DNA of 64,000 bases from Clostridium sp. 12(A) (GCA_000526575.1 JAGI01000002.1:992001-1056000), one strand, 5' to 3'; shown: positions 26,579 to 37,112, counted from the stretch's first letter. Notes: a model not told the origin generated them from the letters alone. Translations and numbers: made by a program.

Positions 26579-27223
26579 CTATAAAAGATTCTGCAAATCA
26601 AAAATTGTCTCTGCTATTTTTAAGGCTCCTGCTTCCTCTAATTCCTGTCTGCTTCCATAGCCATATAATACGCCCACGGAATCAATGGAAACCTCCCTGG
26701 CACCAAGAATATCATGCTTTCTGTCACCAATCATAACTACACTATCCAGGTCTTTCAGACCGCATTCTTTCATGACATAACGAATGACATCCGCTTTTTT
26801 ATCCCTGGTGCCATTTAAGTCGCTTCCTCCCATAAAAGTAAAATAGATATCAAGGCCAAAGTGTTTCATGATCTGCCTTACAAAGACTTCTGGCTTTGAA
26901 GATGCCACGTAGAGTTTCTTTCCCCTGTCCACAAGGGATTTTAAAACCTCCTCAGCTCCTTCATATACTTTATTATCAAGCATTCCTTTGTCTGTAAAAT
27001 ACTCCCGGTAAAGAATCACGGCCTTTTTGGCATCTTCTTCTGAAAAGTTATAAAATTCCATAAAACTGTCTTTTAAAGGCGGTCCAATAAATGGGCAAAG
27101 TTCATCACGGTCCTCAATCTGAATACCAAATTCATTCAGGGCATATTGAACCGATTTTGTGATTCCCTCCTTGGGGTCTGTCAGCGTACCGTCTAAATCA
27201 AACAGTAGATACTTTTTATCCAT
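26579..27223 (-). CDS. HAD-family hydrolase, phosphoglycolate phosphatase-like
   Basis: 214 aa. HAD motif I is LLFDLDGTLTDP (Asp9 nucleophile and Asp11 in my count), motif II is the YVASSKP Ser, motif III is the Lys of the GTRDKKADVI segment, and motif IV is VVMIGDRKHDILGA. The four-helix cap lies between motif I and II (about residues 15-85), class C1. Substrates of this group are small phosphate esters; the exact one is not visible. It lies 12 bp downstream of pckA and is probably co-transcribed with it. Confidence 0.88.
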   Translation of the reverse strand: MDKKYLLFDLDGTLTDPKEGITKSVQYALNEFGIQIEDRDELCPFIGPPLKDSFMEFYNFSEEDAKKAVILYREYFTDKGMLDNKVYEGAEEVLKSLVDRGKKLYVASSKPEVFVRQIMKHFGLDIYFTFMGGSDLNGTRDKKADVIRYVMKECGLKDLDSVVMIGDRKHDILGAREVSIDSVGVLYGYGSRQELEEAGALKIAETIFDLQNLL

Positions 27224-27235
27224 GGATTTTCTCCC

Positions 27236-28930
27236 TTACATTCCAAGTTCCTCTACCACCTTTTCAATGGCTTCGAGTGCATCTTCAGGCAATTTATCAT
27301 ATCCTTCTTTTAAGACAGCGGTGTTGGCAACAAACCGCAAACGTTCTTCCATTCTTGCTTTAAGCTGAGTTCTGTAGCCCTCGTCGGAAAGATCCGGTAC
27401 AAAGCCATCCCATTCAAAAATCTGAATATCACTTAAAGGTCCCCACTGGTGGAAGTCTGCCCTTCCATCGAGAATCGCTTCGATAATTCCAAGAGTATCC
27501 TGAGGCTTTACTTTTTTGCCCATAAAATCTCCGGTATTGATAATATAGCAATCTACGTTCTTTTCTTCCACCAGCTTCTTAAACTTGGCATAATCATTTG
27601 CCAGAGGATAGGTTCTGAATGGATTAGCATATGGTACGACTACAAGTGCATCAGGATCTGCTCCCGGAGCCAAACGTTCCGCTGTGGACCGTTTGGTTGC
27701 AAGTGTGGCTCCCATAACAGAAGCAAGGGATGCTCCCTTTAATTTTACAATTGGCGGAATCGTAGGATCCTTCATAATCCAGAAGATAGCGTTTACAGGC
27801 TCTTCTATCTTGTCCACCCGGTTAGGAGACCACAGCCTTGATTTAATGGCACGTCCATTACCGTTTCTGATATCCTCAGTAACAAGCTGGATCTTTCCGT
27901 TCATATCAAGGGTACAGCCACAGTTCTGTGCGGTTAGGAGATACTTATTGTCTTCACATCCCGCCGGATAATCCTGAGTCTTATCAAAATACGTGGGTTC
28001 AAGTGCCACGGAAACGCAGGTATCTGTATTGATAATAAAAGCATCATCGTGAAGCACTGTAACCTCATACTTACCGTCATGCTTTGCATGGGTAAGGGTG
28101 GATTTTCCGGAGCCTGACAATCCAAAAACAGAAGCAACGTATTTGGAGCCATCCTGTAAGGTGTACTTTTTCTGGCCTCCGTGGCAGGAAGCATACCCAT
28201 TCCGGTTAGCAAGTGCCCATGCCATGGTGAGAGTTCCCTTTTTGTGCTCCCCAAAATATCTCATACCAAGAATTGCTGCACAGTTGTGATCCGTATTAAA
28301 GTAACATAAGCATTTGGGATCACTTAAACAGGATAAATCAACACCCGGCCGGTCTAAACCGCTCCATTGTGGATCTGAGAAAAGATAAATATCCGGCTCA
28401 TTCCCATTGCCCACTGGTTTGGATGAACGATACATTCTTACGTATTCATCTGAAATGTACTGGAAGTTTAACATCCAGTTGTACATGATATTTTCTTCAC
28501 CCTTAGGAATTAACAGATGGGCTTTTACCATAAACTCCGGATCAAGGCCTACAAAGACCTCTGCATGATAAAGAGTTTTATGGCGCGTTTCATAAACCGC
28601 ATCCATTAAGATTTTGTCAAGAGCAGCACAATCGACGGAAGGCTCATTGGCAATCTTTCTGGCCGTGGAGTACCTGCCGGTAACTGCCCCGTCATTAAAA
28701 AGAAGGACTTTTGCGTCCTTATCCAGTCCGAATTCCTGTCCCCGGTAAATAGGGAGGTCTGTAACGATCGTCCCTGGGGAATTTTTTGCCAGCTCATACG
28801 CTTCCTTCAACGTCTGGATTTTAATTACGTTATTGCCATAAAACGGGGTTTCAATGATGGACCGGGTAGCCGAAAAACCTGGCTTATCCTTTCTGATTTC
28901 CTCCGCTGAATAATTTGCCTTTGATGACAT
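27236..28930 (-). CDS. pckA: Phosphoenolpyruvate carboxykinase (ATP)
   Basis: 564 aa from the ATG at 28930, which has GGGAGGAATTCC directly upstream; the frame extends 51 codons further with no ribosome site. The kinase P-loop FGLSGSGKSTLTHAKHDGKY (about residues 235-254) and the metal site LHDDAFIINTDT are intact. It interconverts oxaloacetate plus ATP with PEP plus CO2 and ADP. In saccharolytic clostridia it may run in the carboxylating direction. A HAD hydrolase gene follows. Confidence 0.93.
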   Translation of the reverse strand: MSSKANYSAEEIRKDKPGFSATRSIIETPFYGNNVIKIQTLKEAYELAKNSPGTIVTDLPIYRGQEFGLDKDAKVLLFNDGAVTGRYSTARKIANEPSVDCAALDKILMDAVYETRHKTLYHAEVFVGLDPEFMVKAHLLIPKGEENIMYNWMLNFQYISDEYVRMYRSSKPVGNGNEPDIYLFSDPQWSGLDRPGVDLSCLSDPKCLCYFNTDHNCAAILGMRYFGEHKKGTLTMAWALANRNGYASCHGGQKKYTLQDGSKYVASVFGLSGSGKSTLTHAKHDGKYEVTVLHDDAFIINTDTCVSVALEPTYFDKTQDYPAGCEDNKYLLTAQNCGCTLDMNGKIQLVTEDIRNGNGRAIKSRLWSPNRVDKIEEPVNAIFWIMKDPTIPPIVKLKGASLASVMGATLATKRSTAERLAPGADPDALVVVPYANPFRTYPLANDYAKFKKLVEEKNVDCYIINTGDFMGKKVKPQDTLGIIEAILDGRADFHQWGPLSDIQIFEWDGFVPDLSDEGYRTQLKARMEERLRFVANTAVLKEGYDKLPEDALEAIEKVVEELGM

Positions 28931-28999
28931 TGGAATTCCTCCCTGAATAAAATTTTTCCCCATTATCTCATTAGCTTTCTGTAAAGTCAATGATTTCTC

Positions 29000-29028
29000 T
29001 TGCAAAAAACCCTCAAATTGGGTATATT
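29000..29028 (+). promoter_or_regulatory. Promoter of the pectinesterase gene
   Basis: -35 TTGCAA (29000-29005) and -10 TATATT (29023-29028), 17-bp spacer, plus strand, 47 bp before the ATG. It lies between the divergent pckA and pectinesterase genes. Confidence 0.6.
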
Positions 29029-29074
29029 TAGTGTATGTTTTGCATTTTGTACACAAAAGGAAAGAAGGTTCGAT

Positions 29075-30040
29075 ATGATTCACATTGCACAGGACGGCTC
29101 CGGGGATTTTAAAAGCATCATGGAAGCCCTGAATTCATTGCCAAAGGATAACTCATCCGAGCAGATCTTATTTATTCACAAGGGCTTTTACGAGGAGCAG
29201 ATTACAGTTACGATTCCACACGTTACCTTTCAGGGTGAGGACGCAGATACAACGATTCTCTCCTATGGCCTTTACGCGAAAATGATGATGGATGATGGAA
29301 TGAAACGAGGAACATTCCGTACGTATTCCTGCCTCATTGATACCCATGATTTTACTGCGAAAAACATTACATTTGAAAACAGTGCCGGTATCGGAACGGA
29401 AGTAGGACAGGCACTTGCCTTATATGCAGACGGAGATCGTCTAGTATTTGAAAATTGCCGGCTTCTGGGCAATCAGGACACCTTATTTACCGGACCGCTT
29501 CCGCCTAAGGAAATCGAAGTCAATGGTTTTATAGGACCAAAGCAGCATGCTCCCAGAATTAACGGACGCCATTATTACAAGGACTGTTATATTGAGGGCG
29601 ATGTGGATTTCATCTTTGGCAGCGCAACGGCCTATTTTGAGGGATGCACCTTCTTCTCTAAATACACAGGGAAAGAAATCAGCAGCTATGTAACTGCCGC
29701 TTCCACACCAGAAGGCCAGGAATATGGATATGTTATGACAGACTGCCGGTTCGAGAGCAACTGTCCTCCAAACAACGCCTATTTAGGCCGCCCCTGGAGA
29801 GAATATGCAAAAACCGTTCTCATCAACTGCTTTATGGATGATCACATTTGCAAAGAGGGCTGGGATGACTGGAACAAAGAGGCTGCTCATGAGCATGCTT
29901 TTTATGCCGAATACGGCAGTTATGGACCTGGAGCTGTCATGGAACAGCGCCCGGACTGGATTTTCCATCTTAGCAAAGAAGAACTGATAAAGTATACAAA
30001 AGATGCCGTACTATGCGGCGCAGATAACTGGAGACCATAA
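29075..30040 (+). CDS. Pectinesterase, carbohydrate esterase family 8, without signal peptide
   Basis: 321 aa from the ATG at 29075 (GGAAAGAAGG upstream). The right-handed beta-helix enzyme shows all CE8 motifs: GNQDTLFTG (catalytic Asp), DVDFIFGSATAYFEGC (second catalytic Asp) and YLGRPWREYAKTVL (Trp and Arg of the substrate site). It removes methyl groups from pectin. There is no signal peptide, so it should act in the cytoplasm on imported methylated oligogalacturonides. It stands alone with its own promoter. Confidence 0.92.
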   Translation: MIHIAQDGSGDFKSIMEALNSLPKDNSSEQILFIHKGFYEEQITVTIPHVTFQGEDADTTILSYGLYAKMMMDDGMKRGTFRTYSCLIDTHDFTAKNITFENSAGIGTEVGQALALYADGDRLVFENCRLLGNQDTLFTGPLPPKEIEVNGFIGPKQHAPRINGRHYYKDCYIEGDVDFIFGSATAYFEGCTFFSKYTGKEISSYVTAASTPEGQEYGYVMTDCRFESNCPPNNAYLGRPWREYAKTVLINCFMDDHICKEGWDDWNKEAAHEHAFYAEYGSYGPGAVMEQRPDWIFHLSKEELIKYTKDAVLCGADNWRP

Positions 30041-30045
30041 AAAAC

Positions 30046-30081
30046 AGGGGATTCGTCCGCAGCAGCGATAACGAATCCCCT
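30046..30081. terminator. Bidirectional terminator between pectinesterase and yhcH-like genes
   Basis: AGGGGATTCGT (30046-30056) and ACGAATCCCCT (30071-30081) form a strong stem. The T-run is on the minus-strand side (TGTTTTTTATGG), so it is best read as ending the leftward yhcH-like transcript. Confidence 0.75.
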
Positions 30082-30087
30082 AACCTA

Positions 30088-30552
30088 TTAATTCTCTTTG
30101 ATTTTAACAATAACTTTCTTAATTGGTGCCGGTTCTCCGGCTGCAGCCTTAGGCTTATGACCATCCCAAGGATTAAAAATCATATATTCTCCAGCTTTTA
30201 CTACTACCTTTAAGCCTGGATTTTCATTGTCGTAAAATACAACATCTTTTTCTTCGTTATAAGGTACCTTTATATTCAGTTCGTCGATTGGAGCATATGT
30301 CATGGTCTCAGTACCGGATATTACGTATTGAATATCAGAATAATCACGGTGTGTTTCATACTTCGCTTCTTCCCAAGGAATTGTTGTATACTCTACTACA
30401 TTGGCAAAAACGTTCTTGCCGTCTATTTCATATTTACCTGGCGCCAGGTTCTCCAAATCGGTGTTCTTAAGAAAATCCACTGCTTTTGCGTATCTTCCTT
30501 CCACCCCAAGGTTTTTGTAAAAATCAAGGTTCTTTGCTGAGTCAAAAATCAT
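30088..30552 (-). CDS. YhcH/YjgK/YiaL family cupin protein
   Basis: 154 aa, the full length of this family. ETHRDYSDIQYVISGTETM (about residues 65-83) contains the conserved His/Asp/Glu cupin metal-binding residues and FNPWDGHKPK (about 128-137) the last His. Relatives include E. coli TabA and NanQ, which act in biofilm dispersal or as anomerase-like proteins for sialic acid. The role here is not evident. AAAGGAG precedes the ATG. Confidence 0.88.
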   Translation of the reverse strand: MIFDSAKNLDFYKNLGVEGRYAKAVDFLKNTDLENLAPGKYEIDGKNVFANVVEYTTIPWEEAKYETHRDYSDIQYVISGTETMTYAPIDELNIKVPYNEEKDVVFYDNENPGLKVVVKAGEYMIFNPWDGHKPKAAAGEPAPIKKVIVKIKEN

Positions 30553-30656
30553 AGTCGTACTCTCCTTTAGCGTATAGTATCATTTGACAGCAGTCCTCAA
30601 TGGGAGCCTGCAGATAAATATAGTATACACCAAAAGTAGATTATTTCACAATGCTT

Positions 30657-31544
30657 TTATTTAAAAAATTCATGGTTTCCATGCTGGAACAAATAGGTCA
30701 GCCGGGAGTCAAACCAGCGGACAGCTCCGCTTCTTGAACCTCTCCGGTTCATAAAGTATAAAGCTCCATCAGAATAATCTTCTCCGGACAGAGCGCGGTC
30801 AACGCACGCTTTGGTGTTCTCCGTCACCTTCACGGTATTGATGCTTCCATTTGATACAGGGGAAAACTGGGAAGGGGAATAAACCACTCCTCTTACTGTA
30901 TCCGGGAATTTCCCGCTTTTTACACGGTTTAAAATAACATTTGCTACAAGAATCTTGCCCTTATCATCGCATACTCCTGCTTCTGCCTGAACGATTTTAA
31001 GAAGTACCTGATAATCGTCCTGATTGACAGATGTGGCATGGGCCGCTTTTTCTTCTTCGGCCTTTCTGGCTGCTTCCTCTGCTGCTTTTCTTTCTTCTTC
31101 TGCTTTTTTAGCTGCTTCTTCCGCTTGCCGTTTCGCCTCATTCTCCATCGCTATCTGAGTATTGATAAGCTTTATCTGGGCCAGAGAGTCTTTTTCAAGC
31201 TCCTGTTTTTCAATGACCTGTTTGACCAGTAGATTACCGGCTAACTGCTGTGCCTGTATCTTGGCGTCGGTAAGCGTAATTTGTACATTTGCTTTAGCAA
31301 CTGTTTCCTCATCTTCAACATGTTCTTCTTCAGCAGCATCTTTTGGTGCTGGCGTTTCTGCAAATGCGGTCAGGGCATTTCTGCCACCGCTGCCAAATCC
31401 TGTTGAGGTAAACGCAACGACTGTAATCACTGCAGCTCCCGTCATAAAAACTGCGGAAGAACGATACATTCTTTTCGTGACCTTAATGGCCATGCCTCTG
31501 AAGAATTGACAAATCTGCTGAAGGATAGAGCGTAGTGTAAGCAT
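30657..31544 (-). CDS. Cell wall hydrolase, SleB/CwlJ-type, membrane anchored with coiled coil
   Basis: 295 aa. A membrane segment (SSAVFMTGAAVITVVAFTS, about residues 29-47) anchors it outside the cell. An Ala/Glu/Lys-rich coiled coil follows (about 118-170). The C-terminal Hydrolase_2 (SleB-like) domain (about 178-295) has QVLLKIVQAEAG with the catalytic Glu, GKILVANVILNRV, and VVYSPSQFSPV. It probably cleaves cortex or wall glycan. GAGGAG precedes the ATG. Confidence 0.88.
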   Translation of the reverse strand: MLTLRSILQQICQFFRGMAIKVTKRMYRSSAVFMTGAAVITVVAFTSTGFGSGGRNALTAFAETPAPKDAAEEEHVEDEETVAKANVQITLTDAKIQAQQLAGNLLVKQVIEKQELEKDSLAQIKLINTQIAMENEAKRQAEEAAKKAEEERKAAEEAARKAEEEKAAHATSVNQDDYQVLLKIVQAEAGVCDDKGKILVANVILNRVKSGKFPDTVRGVVYSPSQFSPVSNGSINTVKVTENTKACVDRALSGEDYSDGALYFMNRRGSRSGAVRWFDSRLTYLFQHGNHEFFK

Positions 31545-31576
31545 ACATACTCCTCTTCTCTTATCTCACTTGCCTT

Positions 31577-31649
31577 GGCTGTGAATACATTCCACAACCG
31601 TTACCGGGTGACAGCCGTAATTATAGAAGAAGCATGTTAAAAAAGTCAA
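31577..31649 (-). promoter_or_regulatory. Promoter and inverted repeat ahead of the SleB-like gene
   Basis: -35 TTGACT (31644-31649) and -10 TATAAT (31620-31625), 18-bp spacer, minus strand. An inverted repeat GGCTGT (31577-31582)/ACAGCC (31611-31616) encloses two small inner hairpins and begins at the predicted start point. The rest of the 308-bp gap up to 31852 is very AT-rich and shows nothing else I can name. Confidence 0.5.
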
Positions 31650-31852
31650 TGGGGATTTAACATTTTTGTGATATTTTAACTTTTGATATTTCTTGCTTTT
31701 TTATTTTTTAGTCTTATTGCACTATTTAACACTTGTTTTAGGTTGGTTTTTTATGTTATATTTCTATTAAACTTTTACAATAGTGTTACATTTATGTTAA
31801 TTATTCATTTTTACAACAAAAGCCAGTCCACCTCGTTTTTGTTTTATGTAAA

Positions 31853-32326
31853 CTAAATATGCATGAGATTGGCAAATTTACCACGGATAAAGTCTACCAG
31901 ACTCTGAGGATTCATGATTATCTGCTGGCCTCTGACCCCTCCGCTTACTGCGATTTGTGGGTATTTAAGGGCTGATTCATCAATAAATGTCGGAAACAGC
32001 TTTTTCATTCCTACCGGGGAGCAGCCTCCTCTGATATATCCTGTAATTCCCTGGAGATCCTTCATGGGAATCATCTCCGCTTTCTTATCTCCAGCTGCTT
32101 TTGCCACTTTTTTTAAATCCAGCTCTCCGTCAACCGGAATACAGCAGACCAAATATCCTGTTTTTTCACCTTTTAATACAAGAGTCTTAAAGATACTTCC
32201 ATGATCGACTCCCATAAGATCTGCCACATGGCTTCCAGAGAGATCATTTTCATCCACCTCATATTCCTTTGTGCTGTAAGAAATGCCTGCCTTATCAAGC
32301 ATTCGCATTGCGTTTGTCTTTACCAT
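31853..32326 (-). CDS. ybaK: YbaK/EbsC family Cys-tRNA(Pro) deacylase
   Basis: 157 aa from the ATG at 32326 (AGGGAGTGG upstream); the frame extends 39 codons further without a ribosome site. The family's catalytic Lys lies in HGSIFKTLVLKG (about residues 41-52), and GGCSPVGMKK and the C-terminal GGVRGQQI segments are also diagnostic. It hydrolyses Cys mischarged onto tRNA-Pro by prolyl-tRNA synthetase. It follows leuD but is separated by a terminator. Confidence 0.92.
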   Translation of the reverse strand: MVKTNAMRMLDKAGISYSTKEYEVDENDLSGSHVADLMGVDHGSIFKTLVLKGEKTGYLVCCIPVDGELDLKKVAKAAGDKKAEMIPMKDLQGITGYIRGGCSPVGMKKLFPTFIDESALKYPQIAVSGGVRGQQIIMNPQSLVDFIRGKFANLMHI

Positions 32327-32401
32327 TGAATTCCACTCCCTGTATTTTTTTCTAATTATAATACGCAAGCTTGATAATTTCAACGTTTCATGCAAAATGG
32401 A

Positions 32402-32438
32402 TCCGGAATTGCCAAATGCAACATCTGACAATTCCGGA
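32402..32438 (-). terminator. Terminator of leuCD
   Basis: TCCGGAATTG (32402-32411) and CAATTCCGGA (32429-32438) are perfect 10-bp arms 22 bp after the leuD stop, followed on the minus strand by a short T-rich stretch (TCCATTTTGC). Confidence 0.65.
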
Positions 32439-32460
32439 CCCATTTCCCATGGAAATTACC

Positions 32461-32949
32461 TTATTTCTTCTTATTAATATAGGGAAACAACCCACCTGCT
32501 GAAATAATTTCCTGCATAAAGGGTGGAAATGCCTCGCCCTGATAGGATTCTCCTGTCGATTCATTGGTTATGATTCCAGTGTCGAAATTCACCGACACAT
32601 GATCTCCTGCCTGAATGGCTCCAGCAGCCTCTGGACACTCTATAATAGGAAGCCCGATGTTAATGGCATTCCGATAGAAGATTCTTGCAAAGGTCTCAGC
32701 AATGACACAGCTCACTCCTGCACATTTGATGACCAGAGGTGCATGCTCCCTGGAAGAACCGCAGCCAAAGTTTTTATTGGCTACAATAATATCTCCTTTT
32801 TTTACATTGGAAACAAAATCCTTGTCAATGTCTTCCATACAGTGCTTTGCCAGCTCGTACCCATCGGTCATATTTAAATACCTTGCCGGAATGATGACAT
32901 CCGTATCCACATTATCTCCATATTTAAAAACAGATCCGCTTGCTTTCAT
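32461..32949 (-). CDS. leuD: 3-isopropylmalate dehydratase small subunit
   Basis: 162 aa, the compact LeuD form. The swivel domain has [17 protein letters not shown] near the N-terminus and the conserved [16 protein letters not shown] (about residues 59-74). With LeuC it isomerises 2- to 3-isopropylmalate in leucine synthesis. AGGAGG precedes the ATG. It lies 13 bp after leuC. Confidence 0.95.
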   Translation of the reverse strand: MKASGSVFKYGDNVDTDVIIPARYLNMTDGYELAKHCMEDIDKDFVSNVKKGDIIVANKNFGCGSSREHAPLVIKCAGVSCVIAETFARIFYRNAINIGLPIIECPEAAGAIQAGDHVSVNFDTGIITNESTGESYQGEAFPPFMQEIISAGGLFPYINKKK

Positions 32950-32962
32950 GATATGCTTCCTC

Positions 32963-34228
32963 CTATAATCCCAATTCTTCCGGTGCTGAAATATGCCCGG
33001 TGACTGCGCTGGCAGCCGCTATGGCAGGACTAGCCAGATATACCTCTGACTCTACATGGCCCATACGTCCCACAAAGTTCCGATTGGTGGTGGAAATGCA
33101 GCGCTCTCCCTTTGCGAGAATTCCCATATAGCCTCCAAGACAGGGGCCACAGGTAGGGGTACTGACAATGGCGCCGGCTTCTATGAAGATTTCTAATAAT
33201 CCTTCTCTCATGGACTGTAAATAAATCTCCTGAGTTGCAGGAATTACGATACAGCGTACATTTTTCGCAACCTTTCTGCCTTTTAAAACAGCAGCCGCGA
33301 TTCGCATATCATCAAGCCTTCCGTTGGTACAGGAGCCAATGACTGCCTGATCCACCTTTATCTCATCGAAAGTACCGATGGTCCTTGTATTTTCCGGAAG
33401 GTGAGGGAATGATATCGTTGGCTCAAGCTTACCTAAATCAATGGTATAAACTTCCTCATATTCCGCATCCTCATCTGCCTCAAAGATCTTAAATTCGCGT
33501 TTGGAATGATCCTTTATGTACTGGATGGCTAATTCATCCACTGGAAAGATTCCATTCTTCCCGCCAGCCTCAATGGCCATATTGCAGATGGTAAAGCGGT
33601 CATCCATGGTCAGGTTTTTAATTCCATCTCCAGTAAACTCCATGGATTTATAAAGCGCCCCATCCACTCCAATCATACCTATGATATGGAGGATTACATC
33701 TTTTCCGCTGACCCACTTATTTGGTTTTCCAATGAGCTCAAACTTAATGGCAGATGGTACCTTAAACCAGGCTTTTCCACTTACCATACCTGCCGCCATG
33801 TCAGTGCTTCCCACCCCTGTGGAAAATGCACCCAGCGCTCCGTAGGTACAGGTATGGGAATCCGCACCAATGACTGCATCTCCGGCAACTACCAGACCTT
33901 TTTCAGGAAGAAGAGCATGTTCAATTCCCATCTCTCCCACATCGAAATAATTGGAGATTTCATGCCGGGCTGCAAAATCACGGCAGCATTTACAATTTTC
34001 TGCAGACTTTATGTCTTTATTTGGAGCAAAATGGTCCATTACCAGGGCAATTTTGTCCTTATTGAAAATTGTTTCCTTGTTAAATTTCTCCATCTCTTTT
34101 ATGGCAACCGGTGATGTAATATCATTCCCCAGTACCAGATCCAAATCAGCTTCAATTAACTGTCCAGCCCTGACTTCATCAAGCCCCGCGTGAGCTGCCA
34201 GAATTTTCTGGGTCATCGTCATTCCCAT
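32963..34228 (-). CDS. leuC: 3-isopropylmalate dehydratase large subunit
   Basis: 421 aa, the two-subunit (homoaconitase-like) form. The 4Fe-4S ligands are visible as GSCTNG and PTCGPCLGG, plus [16 protein letters not shown] place the start at the ATG at 34228, where AGGAGG is 9 nt upstream; the in-frame ATG three codons earlier abuts the Shine-Dalgarno. It heads leuCD, divergent from a LysR gene. leuA and leuB are not in the window. Confidence 0.95.
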   Translation of the reverse strand: MGMTMTQKILAAHAGLDEVRAGQLIEADLDLVLGNDITSPVAIKEMEKFNKETIFNKDKIALVMDHFAPNKDIKSAENCKCCRDFAARHEISNYFDVGEMGIEHALLPEKGLVVAGDAVIGADSHTCTYGALGAFSTGVGSTDMAAGMVSGKAWFKVPSAIKFELIGKPNKWVSGKDVILHIIGMIGVDGALYKSMEFTGDGIKNLTMDDRFTICNMAIEAGGKNGIFPVDELAIQYIKDHSKREFKIFEADEDAEYEEVYTIDLGKLEPTISFPHLPENTRTIGTFDEIKVDQAVIGSCTNGRLDDMRIAAAVLKGRKVAKNVRCIVIPATQEIYLQSMREGLLEIFIEAGAIVSTPTCGPCLGGYMGILAKGERCISTTNRNFVGRMGHVESEVYLASPAIAAASAVTGHISAPEELGL

Positions 34229-34375
34229 AGTCTGCATCCTCCTGTTGGTCCATTTTCCCTAAGAACCTCTATCATTTTACTGCTTTACATTCTAGCATAC
34301 TTATTGATATAATAGAAATACATAATATGAATATTTAATATAATGACTAGTTATAGGATGAGAGGAAACTTAAGC

Positions 34376-35281
34376 ATGGAGCAGAACTTATCCCAGTATA
34401 AGATTTTTTATGAAGTTGCGAAAGCCGGAAATATATCAAGAGCGGCAAAAGAACTGTTTATTAGCCAGCCTGCCATCAGCAAATCCATCAGCAAGCTGGA
34501 AGGAAGCCTGGGAGTTTCTCTCTTTACCAGAAATTCAAGAGGTGTCCAGCTTACGGATGAGGGGAAGCTTTTATACAATCATACAAAAGCCGCCTTTGAA
34601 GCATTGGCACAGGGAGAACAGGAGCTAAAACGCATCAAGGATTTTCATATAGGCCATTTGAGAATCGGTGTGAGCAATACCCTGTGTAAATACATTTTAC
34701 TTCCATATTTAAAAGGATTTATCGAGAAATATCCTCATATTAAGATTACAATTGAAAGTCAGTCTACAGCACATACCGTGAATATGCTGGAGCAGCAGAG
34801 AATTGATCTCGGTCTCATTGCAGAGCCTTCCAACCGGCGTCCTTTACTTTTTAACCCTGTTATGGAGATCCAGGATACCTTTGTTGCAACGAAATCATAT
34901 TTAAATAACTTATACTTAAGAGAAGGACAGGATGCAGACCTGTTTCAAACGGGTAATATCCTTTTATTAGATAAGAACAATATGACAAGGAAATATATTG
35001 ATGAGTATTTAAACGAGAACCAGATCGTCCCCAATCAGCTATTGGAGGTCACTACCATGGATCTGCTCATTGAGTTCGCCAAGATAGGTATGGGGATCGG
35101 CTGTGTCATTAAGGACTTTGTTCAGAAAGAACTGGATCAGGGAGATCTGGTCCTGGTTCCTATGGAGAATAATATCAAGAAAAGGACCGTTGGATTCGCA
35201 TACAATCCGTATGGTATGTCAACAGCTATGGAAAAATTCTTTGAAGCAATGAAGATTAGTATGAGGAACACTTTTATATAG
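34376..35281 (+). CDS. LysR-family transcriptional regulator
   Basis: 301 aa from the ATG at 34376 (GAGAGGAAAC upstream). The N-terminal winged HTH is complete (YKIFYEVAKAGNISRAAKEL, then FISQPAISKSISKLEGSLG, residues 7-50), followed by the substrate-binding-like effector domain (LRIGVSNTLCKYILLPYLKG). It is divergent from leuCD and convergent with ilvC, so it most likely controls branched-chain amino acid genes, with an intermediate of the pathway as effector. That target assignment is inference from position. The 147-bp divergent gap is AT-rich. Confidence 0.9.
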   Translation: MEQNLSQYKIFYEVAKAGNISRAAKELFISQPAISKSISKLEGSLGVSLFTRNSRGVQLTDEGKLLYNHTKAAFEALAQGEQELKRIKDFHIGHLRIGVSNTLCKYILLPYLKGFIEKYPHIKITIESQSTAHTVNMLEQQRIDLGLIAEPSNRRPLLFNPVMEIQDTFVATKSYLNNLYLREGQDADLFQTGNILLLDKNNMTRKYIDEYLNENQIVPNQLLEVTTMDLLIEFAKIGMGIGCVIKDFVQKELDQGDLVLVPMENNIKKRTVGFAYNPYGMSTAMEKFFEAMKISMRNTFI

Positions 35282-35309
35282 AAGAAACAGCAACATTTTT
35301 TTACAAAAA

Positions 35310-35345
35310 ATGAGCTTTGAATGGTACTTACCACTCAAAGCTCAT
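35310..35345. terminator. Terminator between convergent lysR and ilvC
   Basis: ATGAGCTTTGA (35310-35320) and TCAAAGCTCAT (35335-35345) are perfect 11-bp arms. A T6 run on the minus-strand side marks it as the ilvC terminator; it can also stop the convergent lysR transcript. Confidence 0.8.
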
Positions 35346-35358
35346 CTTATTTATCTGA

Positions 35359-36372
<1,014 letters not shown>

Positions 36373-36474
36373 TTATTTCCTCCTCATTGATTGACTCGTA
36401 ATTTATTTGTTAAAGGAACCATGCCGACGACTCTCTGTCCGCCTTTGGCAATACCTCTAGCTAGCTGATTTTAG

Positions 36475-36975
36475 TTATGGCAGATAACGAATATCGTCTG
36501 ATCCTCTGGATAATCCAGTGAGACCTGTACGCGCAAGCTCTAAAATCTCATAATCCTCAAGAAGATTGATGAGAGCATCAAGCTTTGACTGATCGCCAGT
36601 CAGCATGACAGTCAGAGAATCTCTTCCAACATCAACAATAGTGGCTCTGAAAATGTCTGCGATGGCGCTTACTGCCTGGCGCTGTGCGGAATTGGCCTTC
36701 ACCTTGACTAGAATCAGTTCTCGAAACACAGAGTTTCCAGGCTTTAGCTCTTTAATATCTCTTACATCCTCCAGCTTTCTCAGCTGCTTTTCGATCTGAT
36801 CGAGAATTTCCTGATCACCGATGGACACGACTGTCATTCGTGAATATCTTTCATCCGCAGTTACACCAACCGTCAGGCTTTCAATGTTATAACCGCGTCG
36901 GCTGAATAAGCCGGCCACACGGCTTAAAACGCCGGAGGTATTATCAACTAATAATGATAGTACTATTCTTTCCAT
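36475..36975 (-). CDS. ilvN: Acetolactate synthase small (regulatory) subunit
   Basis: 166 aa. The N-terminal ACT domain (VLSLLVDNTSGVLSRVAGLF, RRGYNIESLTVG) is followed by the ALS small-subunit C-terminal domain (about 80-160). It confers valine feedback control on the catalytic subunit. Unusually for this pathway, the catalytic ilvB is not adjacent: the gene upstream is a metallophosphoesterase. ilvB must be elsewhere in the genome. Confidence 0.93.
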   Translation of the reverse strand: MERIVLSLLVDNTSGVLSRVAGLFSRRGYNIESLTVGVTADERYSRMTVVSIGDQEILDQIEKQLRKLEDVRDIKELKPGNSVFRELILVKVKANSAQRQAVSAIADIFRATIVDVGRDSLTVMLTGDQSKLDALINLLEDYEILELARTGLTGLSRGSDDIRYLP

Positions 36976-37007
36976 CCTTATCCCTGCCTTTTTGTTTAAT
37001 GATTTTA

Positions 37008-37036
37008 ATCATAGCAACCTAAATACTGTTTGTCAA
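37008..37036 (-). promoter_or_regulatory. Promoter of ilvN-ilvC
   Basis: -35 TTGACA (37031-37036) and -10 TATGAT (37008-37013), 17-bp spacer, minus strand, about 33 bp before the ilvN start. The leader is too short for a T-box or attenuator. Confidence 0.75.
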
Positions 37037-37112
37037 TTAAATAAAAGGAATGTGTATTATAATTTAAAGTTATATCACGGCAAAGTGTCAAAAACATGGC
37101 AGCAATACGCTG

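Noticed and set aside
28931-29083. 51-codon N-terminal extension of PEP carboxykinase
   Set aside because: A clear GGGAGG precedes the internal ATG at 28930; the extension resembles no pckA N-terminus and overlaps the divergent pectinesterase promoter.
31545-31625. c-di-AMP (ydaO) riboswitch ahead of the SleB-like gene
   Set aside because: Such riboswitches often precede wall hydrolases, but the leader here is only about 70 nt and lacks the conserved motifs.
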